A program made the translations under genes and the position numbers. Positions 18,736-28,244 of a stretch of 63,438 nt of DNA are shown here, in pieces. The notes below the pieces were generated by a model. It was not told the origin of the DNA, did no database searches, and saw nothing but the letters and a program-made list of their open reading frames with translations. This DNA comes from Nostocales cyanobacterium LEGE 11386 (GTDB lineage Bacteria > Cyanobacteriota > Cyanobacteriia > Cyanobacteriales > Nostocaceae). The stretch covers positions 1-63,438 of the forward strand of contig JADEXK010000035.1 in the NCBI GenBank assembly GCA_015207155.1, given 5' to 3'. The first letter of the stretch is position 1. Each line of letters starts with the position of its first letter.

Positions 18736-19725
18736 TTACCTAGTAAATAAGTATCCGCGTCCTTGTACTCGTATACTTGCAGTTGGAAAATAAGTACTTT
18801 TATTAGGGGTGTAATCCAAATTATTATTTTGTAAGCGTGCAAGTGCATTGCCTCGTAGAAATACTTGTGCTGTGGTGTTAACTCGATCAACACAAGCGTA
18901 AAAGCTAGTCATTTTAAAAGTATCACGACCATTGAAATTAACTGTATTTGGAGCTACCAGTGTTGAGCCAGTAGGACAGGTTATCTTAGATGGCGGTGGT
19001 GGACTATTTGTACTCAAACTTTGGTCTATAAAATCGACAAGTACAATAGGACTTGGAGGCGTTGCTGATCCCTTTAGCCAAGCATTCATTTTCTCATCTA
19101 TAGTGCCTGGTCCATCTAATTTAAATAAGGCAAAACCGTCACTAGGACAATAATCACTGCTGATATACTTTCCTGTATGTCCAACACAATCTACACCAGC
19201 GCCAGTAGTCGCTGCCACACCATCTTTAATTTGCCATCTGGTAATGCGAGCCGCATTAGACCAAGTAGAATTAGTATCTTTAAGTAGGTAATAAGCTATT
19301 AACGAATATACGTATGTATCATCCTTTTGAATGCCTGTAATAGTGATGGCTTGCTTCACCAATTCTCGCTTCCAAAAAACTAGTACTGGAACCCTATCTG
19401 TCACAGTCGGGTTAGGCAGTTGATTCCTAATAGCATCAACACCAGCAGCATCATAGATATATATTGCTTGTTGTAAATCACGAGCAATGTAATCCAAAGC
19501 CGCCTGGACTTCCTGTTCAGAGTTTGCTTTAGCTTGTTCTTGTCGGTCTGTACTTAGAACATTAATCATGAATCCTAGCAATGGTGTGATGACAAGGACT
19601 GCTATGATCATGCCGACTAACAATTCAATTAGAGTAAAACCGCCAATTTCTTGAGGTATCTTAGAGCATTTTAACTGGCTGATAAGCAAACATTTTAATG
19701 TTTTTATCATACTTCTGCTTTCCAT
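18736..19725 (-). CDS. hpsC: Pseudopilin HpsC (PilW/GspJ-like)
   Basis: This is a 329-residue prepilin-like protein with leader IGG/FTLIELLVGM (cleavage after Gly29, Glu at +5) and a helix typical of PilW/GspJ minor pseudopilins. The segment EQEVQAALDYIARDLQQAIYIYD near residue 70 is the PilW-family signature. The start may be ATG 19725 or ATG 19710; the latter has GGAAAG about ten bases upstream. It is separated from hpsB by 190 bp that hold a strong stem-loop (19864-19895), so its expression may be uncoupled from hpsB. Confidence 0.9.
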   Translation of the reverse strand: MESRSMIKTLKCLLISQLKCSKIPQEIGGFTLIELLVGMIIAVLVITPLLGFMINVLSTDRQEQAKANSEQEVQAALDYIARDLQQAIYIYDAAGVDAIRNQLPNPTVTDRVPVLVFWKRELVKQAITITGIQKDDTYVYSLIAYYLLKDTNSTWSNAARITRWQIKDGVAATTGAGVDCVGHTGKYISSDYCPSDGFALFKLDGPGTIDEKMNAWLKGSATPPSPIVLVDFIDQSLSTNSPPPPSKITCPTGSTLVAPNTVNFNGRDTFKMTSFYACVDRVNTTAQVFLRGNALARLQNNNLDYTPNKSTYFPTASIRVQGRGYLFTR

Positions 19726-19863
19726 TTATTGAATAGATAAATTGCTATTAATCGATGTAAAACCAAACCTTTGTTTTTCCGTTTTTGGCAGTGCTAACCC
19801 TACGATTATTGAAAATGATGCAAAATATCAGGTATTCAATCAAAGTAAGAAAAATTATCACTG

Positions 19864-19895
19864 GTTTGTAGTAGTGTTTTAGTCCTACTACAAAC
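19864..19895. repeat. Stem-loop in the hpsB-hpsC spacer
   Basis: Perfect 11-bp arms GTTTGTAGTAG (19864-19874) and CTACTACAAAC (19885-19895) with a 10-base loop. On the hps transcript it would lie 20 bases after the hpsB stop. The GTAGTAGGACTAAA core resembles the palindrome after spsA (5639-5688). It may act as a partial terminator or protect the 3' end of the hpsA-hpsB message; this is inference. Confidence 0.75.
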
Positions 19896-19915
19896 TTGTT
19901 GATATCTTTTATCTT

Positions 19916-20623
19916 TTAATCACAGGCTATATTTGTTGCCACACCAAGACGCTGGCATAAAGCCCTAAATGAAGTGGCAGTACTAGCAATGTCAGTAGTC
20001 ATTTCTATGAATGGTGATTGCCGATCGCCTAATCCGCCTGTAAAAGTCCTTTGGGAATTCTTAGTATCTGGAGTGCTAGCAGTTAGAGGTTTTGTAAAGT
20101 CAACATCTGCTCGATAAACCCGAATTCCCAAACGGTAGCCATCATTTGTCCCAGTACTTTGAACAATTCGAGCCGCTTGTATGTAGAATAAATTGTTGGT
20201 ATTAGTATTACAGCCTGGATTACTAATAATGCCGTCCTTCTGAAAGCAATATAGAGTGGTACTTGCATCCGTAGCTGTGGGAAGAGGCATCTTTGTCAGG
20301 TCAATCAGATAGTCAGCTGGTGTACCAGTTATTGGTGGTGGGCCTAGTCGATTCATAACACTTCTAGGATCATCAGTGAGTGAAATATCTACACTTGGTG
20401 CATCAATTGCTCCAGTTCTGACACCATCAATGTATGTTCTTGCAGCTTGTGTTGCCAGTTCTATCCTACGAGCTTGAACTCGGGTTGCTGTCGATAGAAC
20501 AATCACAGGTGCGATCGCTGTTAGTAAAACAGCAGCGACAAGCAATGCTACTAACGACTCAATAATCGTAAAACCAGAATCATCACCAGGGCAGTTATTC
20601 AGTTGTTGTTTGTGGTTTATCAT
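19916..20623 (-). CDS. hpsB: Pseudopilin HpsB
   Basis: This is a 235-residue prepilin-like protein, leader GDDSG/FTIIESLVALL (cleavage after Gly17, Glu at +5) and helix VAAVLLTAIAPVIVLS, resembling PilV/GspI minor pseudopilins. The C-terminal part has several Cys (YCFQKDG, NPGCNTN, LCQRLG, IACD). It follows hpsA after 164 bp that contain a palindromic repeat. Its role is inferred from the known N. punctiforme hps locus. Confidence 0.9.
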   Translation of the reverse strand: MINHKQQLNNCPGDDSGFTIIESLVALLVAAVLLTAIAPVIVLSTATRVQARRIELATQAARTYIDGVRTGAIDAPSVDISLTDDPRSVMNRLGPPPITGTPADYLIDLTKMPLPTATDASTTLYCFQKDGIISNPGCNTNTNNLFYIQAARIVQSTGTNDGYRLGIRVYRADVDFTKPLTASTPDTKNSQRTFTGGLGDRQSPFIEMTTDIASTATSFRALCQRLGVATNIACD

Positions 20624-20671
20624 TTCTCATTACCAGCAAGAAGGACTGATATTTTGCACTAGGTAACTGGA

Positions 20672-20772
20672 AGTCGCGGCTACACAGGCGAAACCCTTAA
20701 TTTTTCGTTAGTCCTCGCAGGACGTTCGGCGAAGCTCAGTCGAGCCGAGGACTTTGTTTGTATAGCCACGAT
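20672..20772. repeat. Small inverted-repeat element between hpsA and hpsB
   Basis: Ends TCGCGGCTACAC (20674-20685) and GTATAGCCACGA (20760-20771) are near-complementary inverted repeats. Inside are the short palindromes GTCCTCGCAGGAC and CTCAGTCGAGCCGAG. The size (about 100 bp) and absence of a frame suggest a non-autonomous miniature element. Confidence 0.6.
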
Positions 20773-20787
20773 TTATAATCGTCAGAT

Positions 20788-23700
20788 TTAGGTGCAAGGA
20801 CGTTGGTCTGCGTCAATTGCGTAAGTGTTGTCAGCTTTTTTAGCACACAACAAAGTTTCTACCCATTTATCATCTCGACCAACTTCTCGGAAGAATTCAT
20901 CTGGCAAATCATCTGGAATTCTTACCAATTTTTGGGCGAACAAATCAGGTGACTGTGATAGCAGCCCGACATCATAACCCCATTGTCTTGTAGGAGCAAG
21001 ATAGAAAGGCGCTCTACCCTGGTTACCAGCGATCGGATATAACTCTGATGATCCTGATAAAAATGCTCTAAATGGCCCAGTAGCGTAGGCACTACGTTTG
21101 AACTGGATAAAAGAGCCACTAATCTTCGCCTTCCTAGCATCTGCTACGTTACCAGTTGGGTTCCAGTTCTCCATAAACCGCACAAAATTATGTAACCCAC
21201 CGTTATCTTCTGTGGGGCGTGCTGGGGTATCTCCTGCTGCTGCGACTAAATTAAATTCGGTTTCTGTAGCTGGTTGCAACCAGTTAGGATTAGGAGTCTG
21301 ACTATTAGGAGGACCAACATTGACATTTATTGCTGTTTCAGGGGTTCCAAAAGGTCTAGTAATTTGTAAGACTGGTAGCGGACGAGGCTGGCTTTCTTTT
21401 GTTTCACTTAAATCTTCATTAGCAAGGAGCAATTTAGTATCTACGGGATCTGCATTAACATTATTATCCTGTTTTGGATTTGTCCTTGTAGTTGTCCGGA
21501 ACCACAGAGTATTCGCCGTTTGTCGGGGGTTAGCGCTAGCGCCATAAGGAAACTCTGCTACATTCCCAGAAGAATTAATTCCCAAAGGCGTCGGGCGTTT
21601 GTTGACATTTGCGTCAAGAAACAAATTGCCACTGCTATTACGCTTATAAGCAACTCTACGGGGATAACGCTGATATGCAGTGGCAGCAAATGTAGCTGTT
21701 GTACCCGACTCTAATGTGTCTGCTGCTTTACCCACAATTCCGCCACCAATATCCCACGAATGCTCATTGCTAGATGGGTTTACATACCAGTCATCAGGTT
21801 CACAAGCCGAAACAGGTAATTTCGGACACAGTTCCATTAAATACTCGTTAAAAGTAACTCGTCTTTGAATTGGTGTGACAAAGTTATTGAGATAAGAACT
21901 ACCTTGAAAACCTGGATCAGCATCAATATCTCTAGGAGTGCCATTGCTATCAAACCACTCAGCATTGATAACGTAAGCGTTACTAAAAAAACCCTTTTCT
22001 TGAAATTTGTCAATGGAATCTTGATTCCCCAAATTATTATTCAGGTCATATTCTCCCTCATTGCGGAAACCTTCCCGGAAGTTATTAGATAGTAGAGTTA
22101 TGGCATCTGTCAGCACACTTGCAGGTCGCCATTTGTCCCCAACAGTACAATTCGGCAGCCTTGGGTCATTTTTGCGACACGCAAAATTAGGATTGCGTTG
22201 AGCAGCTGCACGGCTATAAAAATTACTCCAGGTATCTGCCAGTGCTGTTGTAAATTCTTCTTGAGTATGAACATTAAAGTCACCTTTAATGTATACAGGC
22301 AAATTTGAGGCTAGAATTAACCCTCGTTCCACATCTCTATAAGTATCTGTACGACCAATTTCGGAACCATTGGTCAACATAATGGCGTTAGGGCGACGAG
22401 TCGGGTCTAGCTTGAAATCTACAGGACTTTCTGTCTTCTGGATTTCTTCTTTTTGTGTATTTGAGCCAGTTGAGGGTTTAGGTGCGCTCAAATCTAAAAG
22501 TGCATCATCGCGAGTGGCGTAGATAATGCCGCTATTGGGTAGTAGATATTCTGTTGCTGCTGATACACCACCACTGATAGATTTTCCTCGCAGCTGGTTA
22601 ATGTCTAATACAGTGGCACGAATTTCTAGGGGTTGACGCTGTTCTTTGGGAAGGTTGTAGTTTGCTTCTGGTGGTACACTGGCGCTAATTGTTCCATTCC
22701 CATCTGCATTTGTAAATGTTTCTACGCCTAATGTGCCTTCGTCGAGATGAATTGCCTTAACCTGTCTGGCATCGAGAAAAGCTATTTCCTTAATGGCACC
22801 ATGAGGAACTACAGGAGTTGTCTGAACGCTGATAGTCCCATCTAAAATTTGTAGGGCGCAAAGTGCAGATTCAACCGCAGACCTTTCTGAGAGAGTACGA
22901 TTAGCAGCAGTTTTTGCTAGAGCTTGTTTGAGTGGCTCATTAACTAAACGTCCGTTGGGATATTTTAACTGGGCTTGGTAATTCAGGACATTGGCATAAG
23001 TAGTTTCACCCGTTGCAGTATTAGGAGCAGCATAAACTACACCATTATTAGATGCACCACCAGGAGCTTTATCATACGGGATTGTGGGTAAGTCTAAATT
23101 CTTAGCTCTAACGCTACTCGTGGGATCATAGTAACTACTAACACAAGCGATAGGTGCTGGTGCTTTCTCGTCATAGCTCGCAATATTGTAGTGATAAACC
23201 GCAGTTGCCCGCATCCGCAGATAGGGCATATTTGCGGGTAATTGAATCTCTGGATCTATACCGCCCGTAGCAGTTGCAGCTGTCTTAGAAGCAACTGGCA
23301 TCATATCTGACCATATTTCTTGAGGTGCTGAGGCAAAAGCAACATCTGTAGCTGTAGTGGTCAAACTATCAGGTAAGTAAATACCACTACCAGTTACTAC
23401 ACGCAAGCCACCAACAGGGTCTTGTGGATTAGTTGGTATTTTAGCTGCTGCTAATTCCCAATCTTTATCTCGGTCTGTGGCTCCTAAATCAGCTAATGCT
23501 TCTATGCGACTACGACGAGTGCGGGTTCCGTCTCCGTCATCCCATTCAATACCTGCAATATTTTGCGTATCTTGTTGATTTGGCCCAACAAAGCTGCTGC
23601 CATTCCACCAGAGTTCAGGTAGATTGTTGCCAACCATAACTCGGTCACCCAAGGTTTGCTCTTTACCGCCTAAGTCTTTTTGTAGTTTATTTGGTTCAGT

Positions 23701-25326
23701 AGCAGCAGGTAGAAGTTTGTCAGTACCATTGGGATTGAGCGTCAAATTAGTATAATTAGTGCCTGTTTTACCATCACTTGGGTTAGTGGGGTACATCCAA
23801 ACATCTGGCGGACGTAGCGTATTGCCGCTTCCTTGAAGCACTTCACCGGCTAAGCTCCCACCGACCGCGTAATTTCCCAGAGCATCACCACCAAATCCAA
23901 CTTCCGTGTAAGGTACGCGACGGGTACGCCTTCTGAAGTAAGTCTGTAGTTCTTGTCTACGGAAGCGCTCATTTTCTTCTGCGGTGTAACTTGGTAAACC
24001 CAGCTTATCTTTTTGCTGTTGAATACCGTCTTGTACTTCCTGTGGGTCGCTAGTTGCAGCATTGGCCATTTGGGCGTCAACTAAGCGATTAATGCGTTCT
24101 ACGTAAGCTAGGCTGTTATATGCTATGTTTGCGGGACCCTCGGTGACTGATTTGTTATCCTTAATGCTAGTAGCTGTACCAGTTGTAGTTGGATTAGTTC
24201 CTTTTCCTTGGTATAAATGCACCAAGGTACTAGAATTCAAGTCACTATTATCTGTAAATCCTCCTGCGCCTAAATTTCCGCCAACTATGATTTTGGCATT
24301 GTCATCACTGTAGAAACAGGAATCCTTACTGCTAACTTGGTATAGTCTGACGGCAGTATTGCTTACTCCCCCAGTAATGAAGTTACTGTTAGTAAAAATC
24401 CGACCGTTTAGGTTGAAAGGTGTACCAGGAGCAAGTGCAATGTCGTCTTCATAAACAACAGCATTGTTAACTACTGGAAGTTGTACACGGTCTTGTTGAT
24501 ACTCAATAGCAGAAAAGCCTTTATTGCCTTTGTAACGCTCGTATTTGTCAGTTGGTGTTGGTATATTTTGGGTAATAGGAACAGTTGCAGTGTAAACAAA
24601 AAAGCTTTTTTTCAACTTACCGCCAAGATTAAACCAGCCAGTACTACCTACCAAAGTGGCACTTGTACCAAATGTATCTCCACAATCTCCACTCACACTA
24701 CCAGCATTCATGGGTGGAGTTCTTGCTTCTAGAGAATTTCTGGCACGGGTATATGCACCACCAACGACTGGAGGGTTTTTAAAGTAAATTCCATAAAGGG
24801 TATAACTATCAAATTTACCATTGTTGTCAGTATCGACCGGATATTGCCAAGCCGTTTCCAATTCAGGCTCAGTACCTTCCTTTAGCTTCAGTTGAGTTTC
24901 GTCACCAAAAGTATATTCATTTATACTGCTGGTTAAAGTGCCATATAAAGCATCATCTGTTGGTGTAGCGCGTGGTAGTCTTCCATCTAGAAATAGTTTG
25001 TTGATTTTAGCTCTAGCTCGATCAATTGCTGGAGTTGCAGCATTGAGAACAGTTTCATTTACTCTGACATTGCTGGCATTTTTAGAGCGCTCAAAAGACC
25101 TAAATAAAATTGCAGTAGTTAGCAGTACAACTACTATCGATACCATTGCCACTGTTGGCAATACAAAACCAGCATTCGCAGAACTTCGTCGTCTTTTGGA
25201 GACAAATAGACTTCGCAGTATCCAAATGATTTTGTTGTTAATTGCAGATAAACAATTTCTACTAATCCGACTAAATTGTTTAGCGATTTTTGTGATTGTC
25301 TTGACTAGCTGGCGATTTAGAGACAT
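20788..25326 (-). CDS. hpsA: Hormogonium polysaccharide protein HpsA
   Basis: This is a very large (1512-residue) single-pass exported protein, first of the hps series. A basic N-terminus (about 1-50, ending SKRRRSS) precedes AGFVLPTVAMVSIVVVLL, one hydrophobic helix with a GF start like PilX-type prepilins but Thr instead of Glu at +5. The remainder is hydrophilic, Asn/Thr/Pro-rich and probably outside the cytosol, with scattered Cys and repeated NG/DG turns. No enzymatic motif was seen. An excellent ribosome site (AGGAG, seven bases before ATG 25326) fits strong expression. In N. punctiforme HpsA is required for hormogonium polysaccharide and motility; its biochemical job is not established. 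Confidence 0.92.
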   Translation of the reverse strand: MSLNRQLVKTITKIAKQFSRISRNCLSAINNKIIWILRSLFVSKRRRSSANAGFVLPTVAMVSIVVVLLTTAILFRSFERSKNASNVRVNETVLNAATPAIDRARAKINKLFLDGRLPRATPTDDALYGTLTSSINEYTFGDETQLKLKEGTEPELETAWQYPVDTDNNGKFDSYTLYGIYFKNPPVVGGAYTRARNSLEARTPPMNAGSVSGDCGDTFGTSATLVGSTGWFNLGGKLKKSFFVYTATVPITQNIPTPTDKYERYKGNKGFSAIEYQQDRVQLPVVNNAVVYEDDIALAPGTPFNLNGRIFTNSNFITGGVSNTAVRLYQVSSKDSCFYSDDNAKIIVGGNLGAGGFTDNSDLNSSTLVHLYQGKGTNPTTTGTATSIKDNKSVTEGPANIAYNSLAYVERINRLVDAQMANAATSDPQEVQDGIQQQKDKLGLPSYTAEENERFRRQELQTYFRRRTRRVPYTEVGFGGDALGNYAVGGSLAGEVLQGSGNTLRPPDVWMYPTNPSDGKTGTNYTNLTLNPNGTDKLLPAATEPNKLQKDLGGKEQTLGDRVMVGNNLPELWWNGSSFVGPNQQDTQNIAGIEWDDGDGTRTRRSRIEALADLGATDRDKDWELAAAKIPTNPQDPVGGLRVVTGSGIYLPDSLTTTATDVAFASAPQEIWSDMMPVASKTAATATGGIDPEIQLPANMPYLRMRATAVYHYNIASYDEKAPAPIACVSSYYDPTSSVRAKNLDLPTIPYDKAPGGASNNGVVYAAPNTATGETTYANVLNYQAQLKYPNGRLVNEPLKQALAKTAANRTLSERSAVESALCALQILDGTISVQTTPVVPHGAIKEIAFLDARQVKAIHLDEGTLGVETFTNADGNGTISASVPPEANYNLPKEQRQPLEIRATVLDINQLRGKSISGGVSAATEYLLPNSGIIYATRDDALLDLSAPKPSTGSNTQKEEIQKTESPVDFKLDPTRRPNAIMLTNGSEIGRTDTYRDVERGLILASNLPVYIKGDFNVHTQEEFTTALADTWSNFYSRAAAQRNPNFACRKNDPRLPNCTVGDKWRPASVLTDAITLLSNNFREGFRNEGEYDLNNNLGNQDSIDKFQEKGFFSNAYVINAEWFDSNGTPRDIDADPGFQGSSYLNNFVTPIQRRVTFNEYLMELCPKLPVSACEPDDWYVNPSSNEHSWDIGGGIVGKAADTLESGTTATFAATAYQRYPRRVAYKRNSSGNLFLDANVNKRPTPLGINSSGNVAEFPYGASANPRQTANTLWFRTTTRTNPKQDNNVNADPVDTKLLLANEDLSETKESQPRPLPVLQITRPFGTPETAINVNVGPPNSQTPNPNWLQPATETEFNLVAAAGDTPARPTEDNGGLHNFVRFMENWNPTGNVADARKAKISGSFIQFKRSAYATGPFRAFLSGSSELYPIAGNQGRAPFYLAPTRQWGYDVGLLSQSPDLFAQKLVRIPDDLPDEFFREVGRDDKWVETLLCAKKADNTYAIDADQRPCT

Positions 25327-25796
25327 GAATGATCTCCTGTCAAGTGATTTTCAAACAAGGTTTTAACTTTTTTGGTAATTGGGAAGAAATTTTGTAAATT
25401 TAATTGTTTAACGAAATAAGTAATTACCCTATTTAACTAACTCCCAAATGCAAAATCAATTCATAAAAGATGTTGCTTTCTTTATAACATTTATCGATTT
25501 TTGATAATTTACAGAAAATACTGATTTTTTCAAATTATTTACTTCATTACGCTTTGACAAACTTTATCTTGCTTCTAAGTAATTCTATTGAAGCTATGGT
25601 TAGTGCAGTAAACTTATAGTACCCATTGGTTAAAAAAACATATCAAGTTAGTACAAAATCAGATAGCGTGAAAAACAAGATCCCCGACTTCTTCAAGAAG
25701 TCGGGGATCTGGAATGGGGAGGCTGCTGGAGTAAATATTCTCTTACAGGTAAATACTGAGAAATTAAATTTGGCAGTCTATACCTTGTTCAAAACT
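25327..25796. other. Gene-free region upstream of hpsA
   Basis: This is the likely promoter region of the hps series and also the 3' side of rpmB. It is AT-rich. I looked for the SigJ-type J-box GGGAATACT on the hps strand and did not find an exact copy. A perfect palindrome lies at 25678-25710. No gene was recognised. Confidence 0.55.
25678..25710. repeat. 33-bp perfect palindromic repeat
   Basis: Arms of 16 bp (AGATCCCCGACTTCTT and its complement) meet at a single central C. This ATCCCCGACTTCTT palindrome is a familiar interspersed repeat of filamentous cyanobacteria. It lies 87 bp downstream of rpmB and could form a very stable hairpin in that transcript. Confidence 0.9.
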
Positions 25797-26033
25797 TTAG
25801 TAATGATTCAGATTAATTCCAGCTTCTTTTGCCATTGCTTCCAAGCCTTTAGTTTCTAAACTTTTAATGGCTTTAGTAGACAACTTCAGTTTGACCCAGC
25901 GATTTCCACCTGCCCACCAAACACGCTTGTTTTGCAGATTTGCTTGCTGAAGGCGTTTGGTACGGCGGTGAGAGTGAGAAATTGCAAAGGCGTTATTTGC
26001 CTTTTTACCTGTTAATTCGCAGCGACGAGACAT
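25797..26033 (-). CDS. rpmB: 50S ribosomal protein L28
   Basis: This is a 78-residue ribosomal protein of the large subunit. MSRRCELTGKKANNAFAISHSHRRTKR and the later NRWVKLKLSTKAIKSLETKGLEAMAKEAGI are diagnostic of L28. It is full length and the start is ATG 26033. It stands as a short gene between htpG and the hps series on the minus strand. Confidence 0.97.
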   Translation of the reverse strand: MSRRCELTGKKANNAFAISHSHRRTKRLQQANLQNKRVWWAGGNRWVKLKLSTKAIKSLETKGLEAMAKEAGINLNHY

Positions 26034-26134
26034 AGCAACTATCTCCAGATGACGTATTTAAATACAACCTTTCTATTTTAGTCCTATCAGGACTTAGTAC
26101 GGCTTTGCTTAAACGCAGAGGTACGCAGAGATTT

Positions 26135-28111
26135 CTACTTGCTAGATTGTTCTGTAAGTTTGGTGAGTACTTCGTTTGAACGTTCAACGAAAGATTTCAT
26201 TCCCTCAGCGTCAAATCCTTTTTGGGACATCAGCGCTAAATCGTAGACGTGTTGGCAAATCATTGTTACTAACTGGTCTGTAGATGAGTGGCCATCACTC
26301 TGAATGATACTCCCTTGGTTAAGGTTAGCGAGATTTTGAATGAGGGGATGAGCCGTATTTACCAGCAAGATGTGGTCTTCGGGAAATTCTGCATTCTGCT
26401 GCTGCATCATGGCGTTCATTTCCCGCAGACGACGCAGAATTTCTGGTAACAATACCATTGCGGGTGGTGTCCCTTGGGGATCGTCTGACTTCAAGGCTTC
26501 GGTACGGATATTAACCTTGGGTTTGTTGAGGGATTTTTCAAATAACTCTTTGATTACCTCACTCTTGGTTTTGTTGGTTTTGGGGTCAACTATTTCCCCT
26601 GTTTTGTCTTGATCTAGCAGGGTGTTATCTAAGTCAGAGTCTACTCGCGTAAATTTGACATCCTGATATTCCCGTTCTAGGAAGTTGATAAAGTGAGTAT
26701 CGATGAAGGAGTCCATGAACAGGACTTCCAAACCTTGGTTTTTGTGTAGTTCTATGTAGGTTGCTTGGCTGGCTTCATCAGTGCTGTAGAAAACCCGGTT
26801 TTCGTGACGTTCTTTGTTACGTTCTAAGTATTCTTTCAGGGTTGTGTATGGAGGGTGGGAAGAGGGGGAGTCGGGGGAAGGAGTGACATCTTGCCAAGCA
26901 TCTTCTTCACTAGACTGGACTTGAACTGAAGGGTTTTCACTATTCTCTTCTTGCTTGGCTGTGGTGCGGAAGATAATAATATCTTCAATTTGTTTTTTAA
27001 ATTTCTCGTCGTTAAGCACACCAAATTTCACAAACGTGCCGAGGTCTTTCCAAGCACTGATGTATTGTTCGCGGTTGTCACGGTACAGTTCTTTGAGGCG
27101 ATCGCCTACTTTCTTAGCAATATAATCGCCGATTTTGCGTACTGTGCGATCGCCTTGCAATGCACTACGGGAAACATTCAAGGGAATGTCAGTGCTATCA
27201 ATCACACCCCGCATGGGCGTGAGAAATTGTGGGATAATTTCTTCGCAGTTATCGCTGACAAAAACTTGATTGCAAAATAGCTTGATTTGTCCTTTCGTCA
27301 CATCCACATCGGGACGCATTCTAGGGAAATACAAAATCCCGTTGATGATAAAGGGATAATCAGTGTTTAAGTGCACCCACAACAAAGGTTCTTCTTGAAA
27401 TGGGTACAAATAGCGGTAAAACTCTAAATAATCTTCTTGACTCAGGTTATTAGCTGACTCCCGCCAAGGTGCTTTTTGCTGATTTAGTACTTCACCTTCC
27501 AGTTTAATTGGTACTGGCATGAAGTCACAGTAGGTCTTGACAAGATTTTTAATACGTGCTGGTTCTAAAAATTCTTCTTCCTCTCCTTGGAGGGTAAGAA
27601 TAATGGTGGTACCGCGAGTTGTGCGGTTTGACTCTTCCAAAGTGAATGCCGGAGAACCATCACAACTCCAGTGAACAGCTTGCGCCCCTTCTTGATATGA
27701 GAGAGTATCAATTTCTACTTTTTGCGCCACCATGAAGGAGGAGTAGAAACCTAGACCAAAGTGACCAATAATCGGTTGATCTGCTTTCCCTTCATACTTA
27801 TGAATAAATTCTTCGGCACTAGAGAAAGCAACCTGATTGATATATTTTTTTACTTCCTCTGCTGTCATCCCAATACCGTTATCGGTGATGGAAAGAGTTT
27901 TTTTATCTTTGTCGATAGCAATTTGGATTTCCGGTTCACCGATGTCTCCCGCAAATTCTCCTGCACGGGATACCATGTTCAGCTTTTGAATGGCATCTAC
28001 AGCGTTGGATACCAATTCCCGCAAGAATATTTGATGATCTGAGTACAGTGACTTCTTGATGATTGGGAAAATATTCTCAGTATGAATACTGATAGTGCCT
28101 TGTTCTAGCAT
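26135..28111 (-). CDS. htpG: Chaperone protein HtpG (Hsp90)
   Basis: HtpG is the cytosolic ATP-dependent Hsp90 chaperone, important for heat and high-light tolerance in cyanobacteria. The GHKL ATPase domain (about 1-215) shows the Bergerat fold: ELVSNAVDAIQKL, DNGIGMT and GHFGLGFYSSFMVA. The middle domain has the catalytic Arg region (LNVSRSALQGDRTVRKI) and KEYLERNKERHENRVFY. The C-terminal dimer domain ends near 650. The 658 residues are normal for the family, except for a Pro/Ser-rich tract (TPSPDSPSSHP, about residue 410) coded by a G-rich low-complexity segment. No CIRCE was seen upstream. Confidence 0.97.
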   Translation of the reverse strand: MLEQGTISIHTENIFPIIKKSLYSDHQIFLRELVSNAVDAIQKLNMVSRAGEFAGDIGEPEIQIAIDKDKKTLSITDNGIGMTAEEVKKYINQVAFSSAEEFIHKYEGKADQPIIGHFGLGFYSSFMVAQKVEIDTLSYQEGAQAVHWSCDGSPAFTLEESNRTTRGTTIILTLQGEEEEFLEPARIKNLVKTYCDFMPVPIKLEGEVLNQQKAPWRESANNLSQEDYLEFYRYLYPFQEEPLLWVHLNTDYPFIINGILYFPRMRPDVDVTKGQIKLFCNQVFVSDNCEEIIPQFLTPMRGVIDSTDIPLNVSRSALQGDRTVRKIGDYIAKKVGDRLKELYRDNREQYISAWKDLGTFVKFGVLNDEKFKKQIEDIIIFRTTAKQEENSENPSVQVQSSEEDAWQDVTPSPDSPSSHPPYTTLKEYLERNKERHENRVFYSTDEASQATYIELHKNQGLEVLFMDSFIDTHFINFLEREYQDVKFTRVDSDLDNTLLDQDKTGEIVDPKTNKTKSEVIKELFEKSLNKPKVNIRTEALKSDDPQGTPPAMVLLPEILRRLREMNAMMQQQNAEFPEDHILLVNTAHPLIQNLANLNQGSIIQSDGHSSTDQLVTMICQHVYDLALMSQKGFDAEGMKSFVERSNEVLTKLTEQSSK

Positions 28112-28244
28112 AGTTATCTGTCTGTTGTAGTTGCAGAGATAATTCTGAAGATCAATTTTCCGTGATTCTCTGTTGTTATAGGTAAGGAATGCCTCTTAAA
28201 TTTTATTCGGATTTCACTACCCTTAGGAGGAGGCACTGTTGAAA

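Noticed and set aside
20788..25326. Plus-strand frames inside hpsA
   Set aside because: Several frames of 60-140 codons are open opposite hpsA, but none has a ribosome site or family character.
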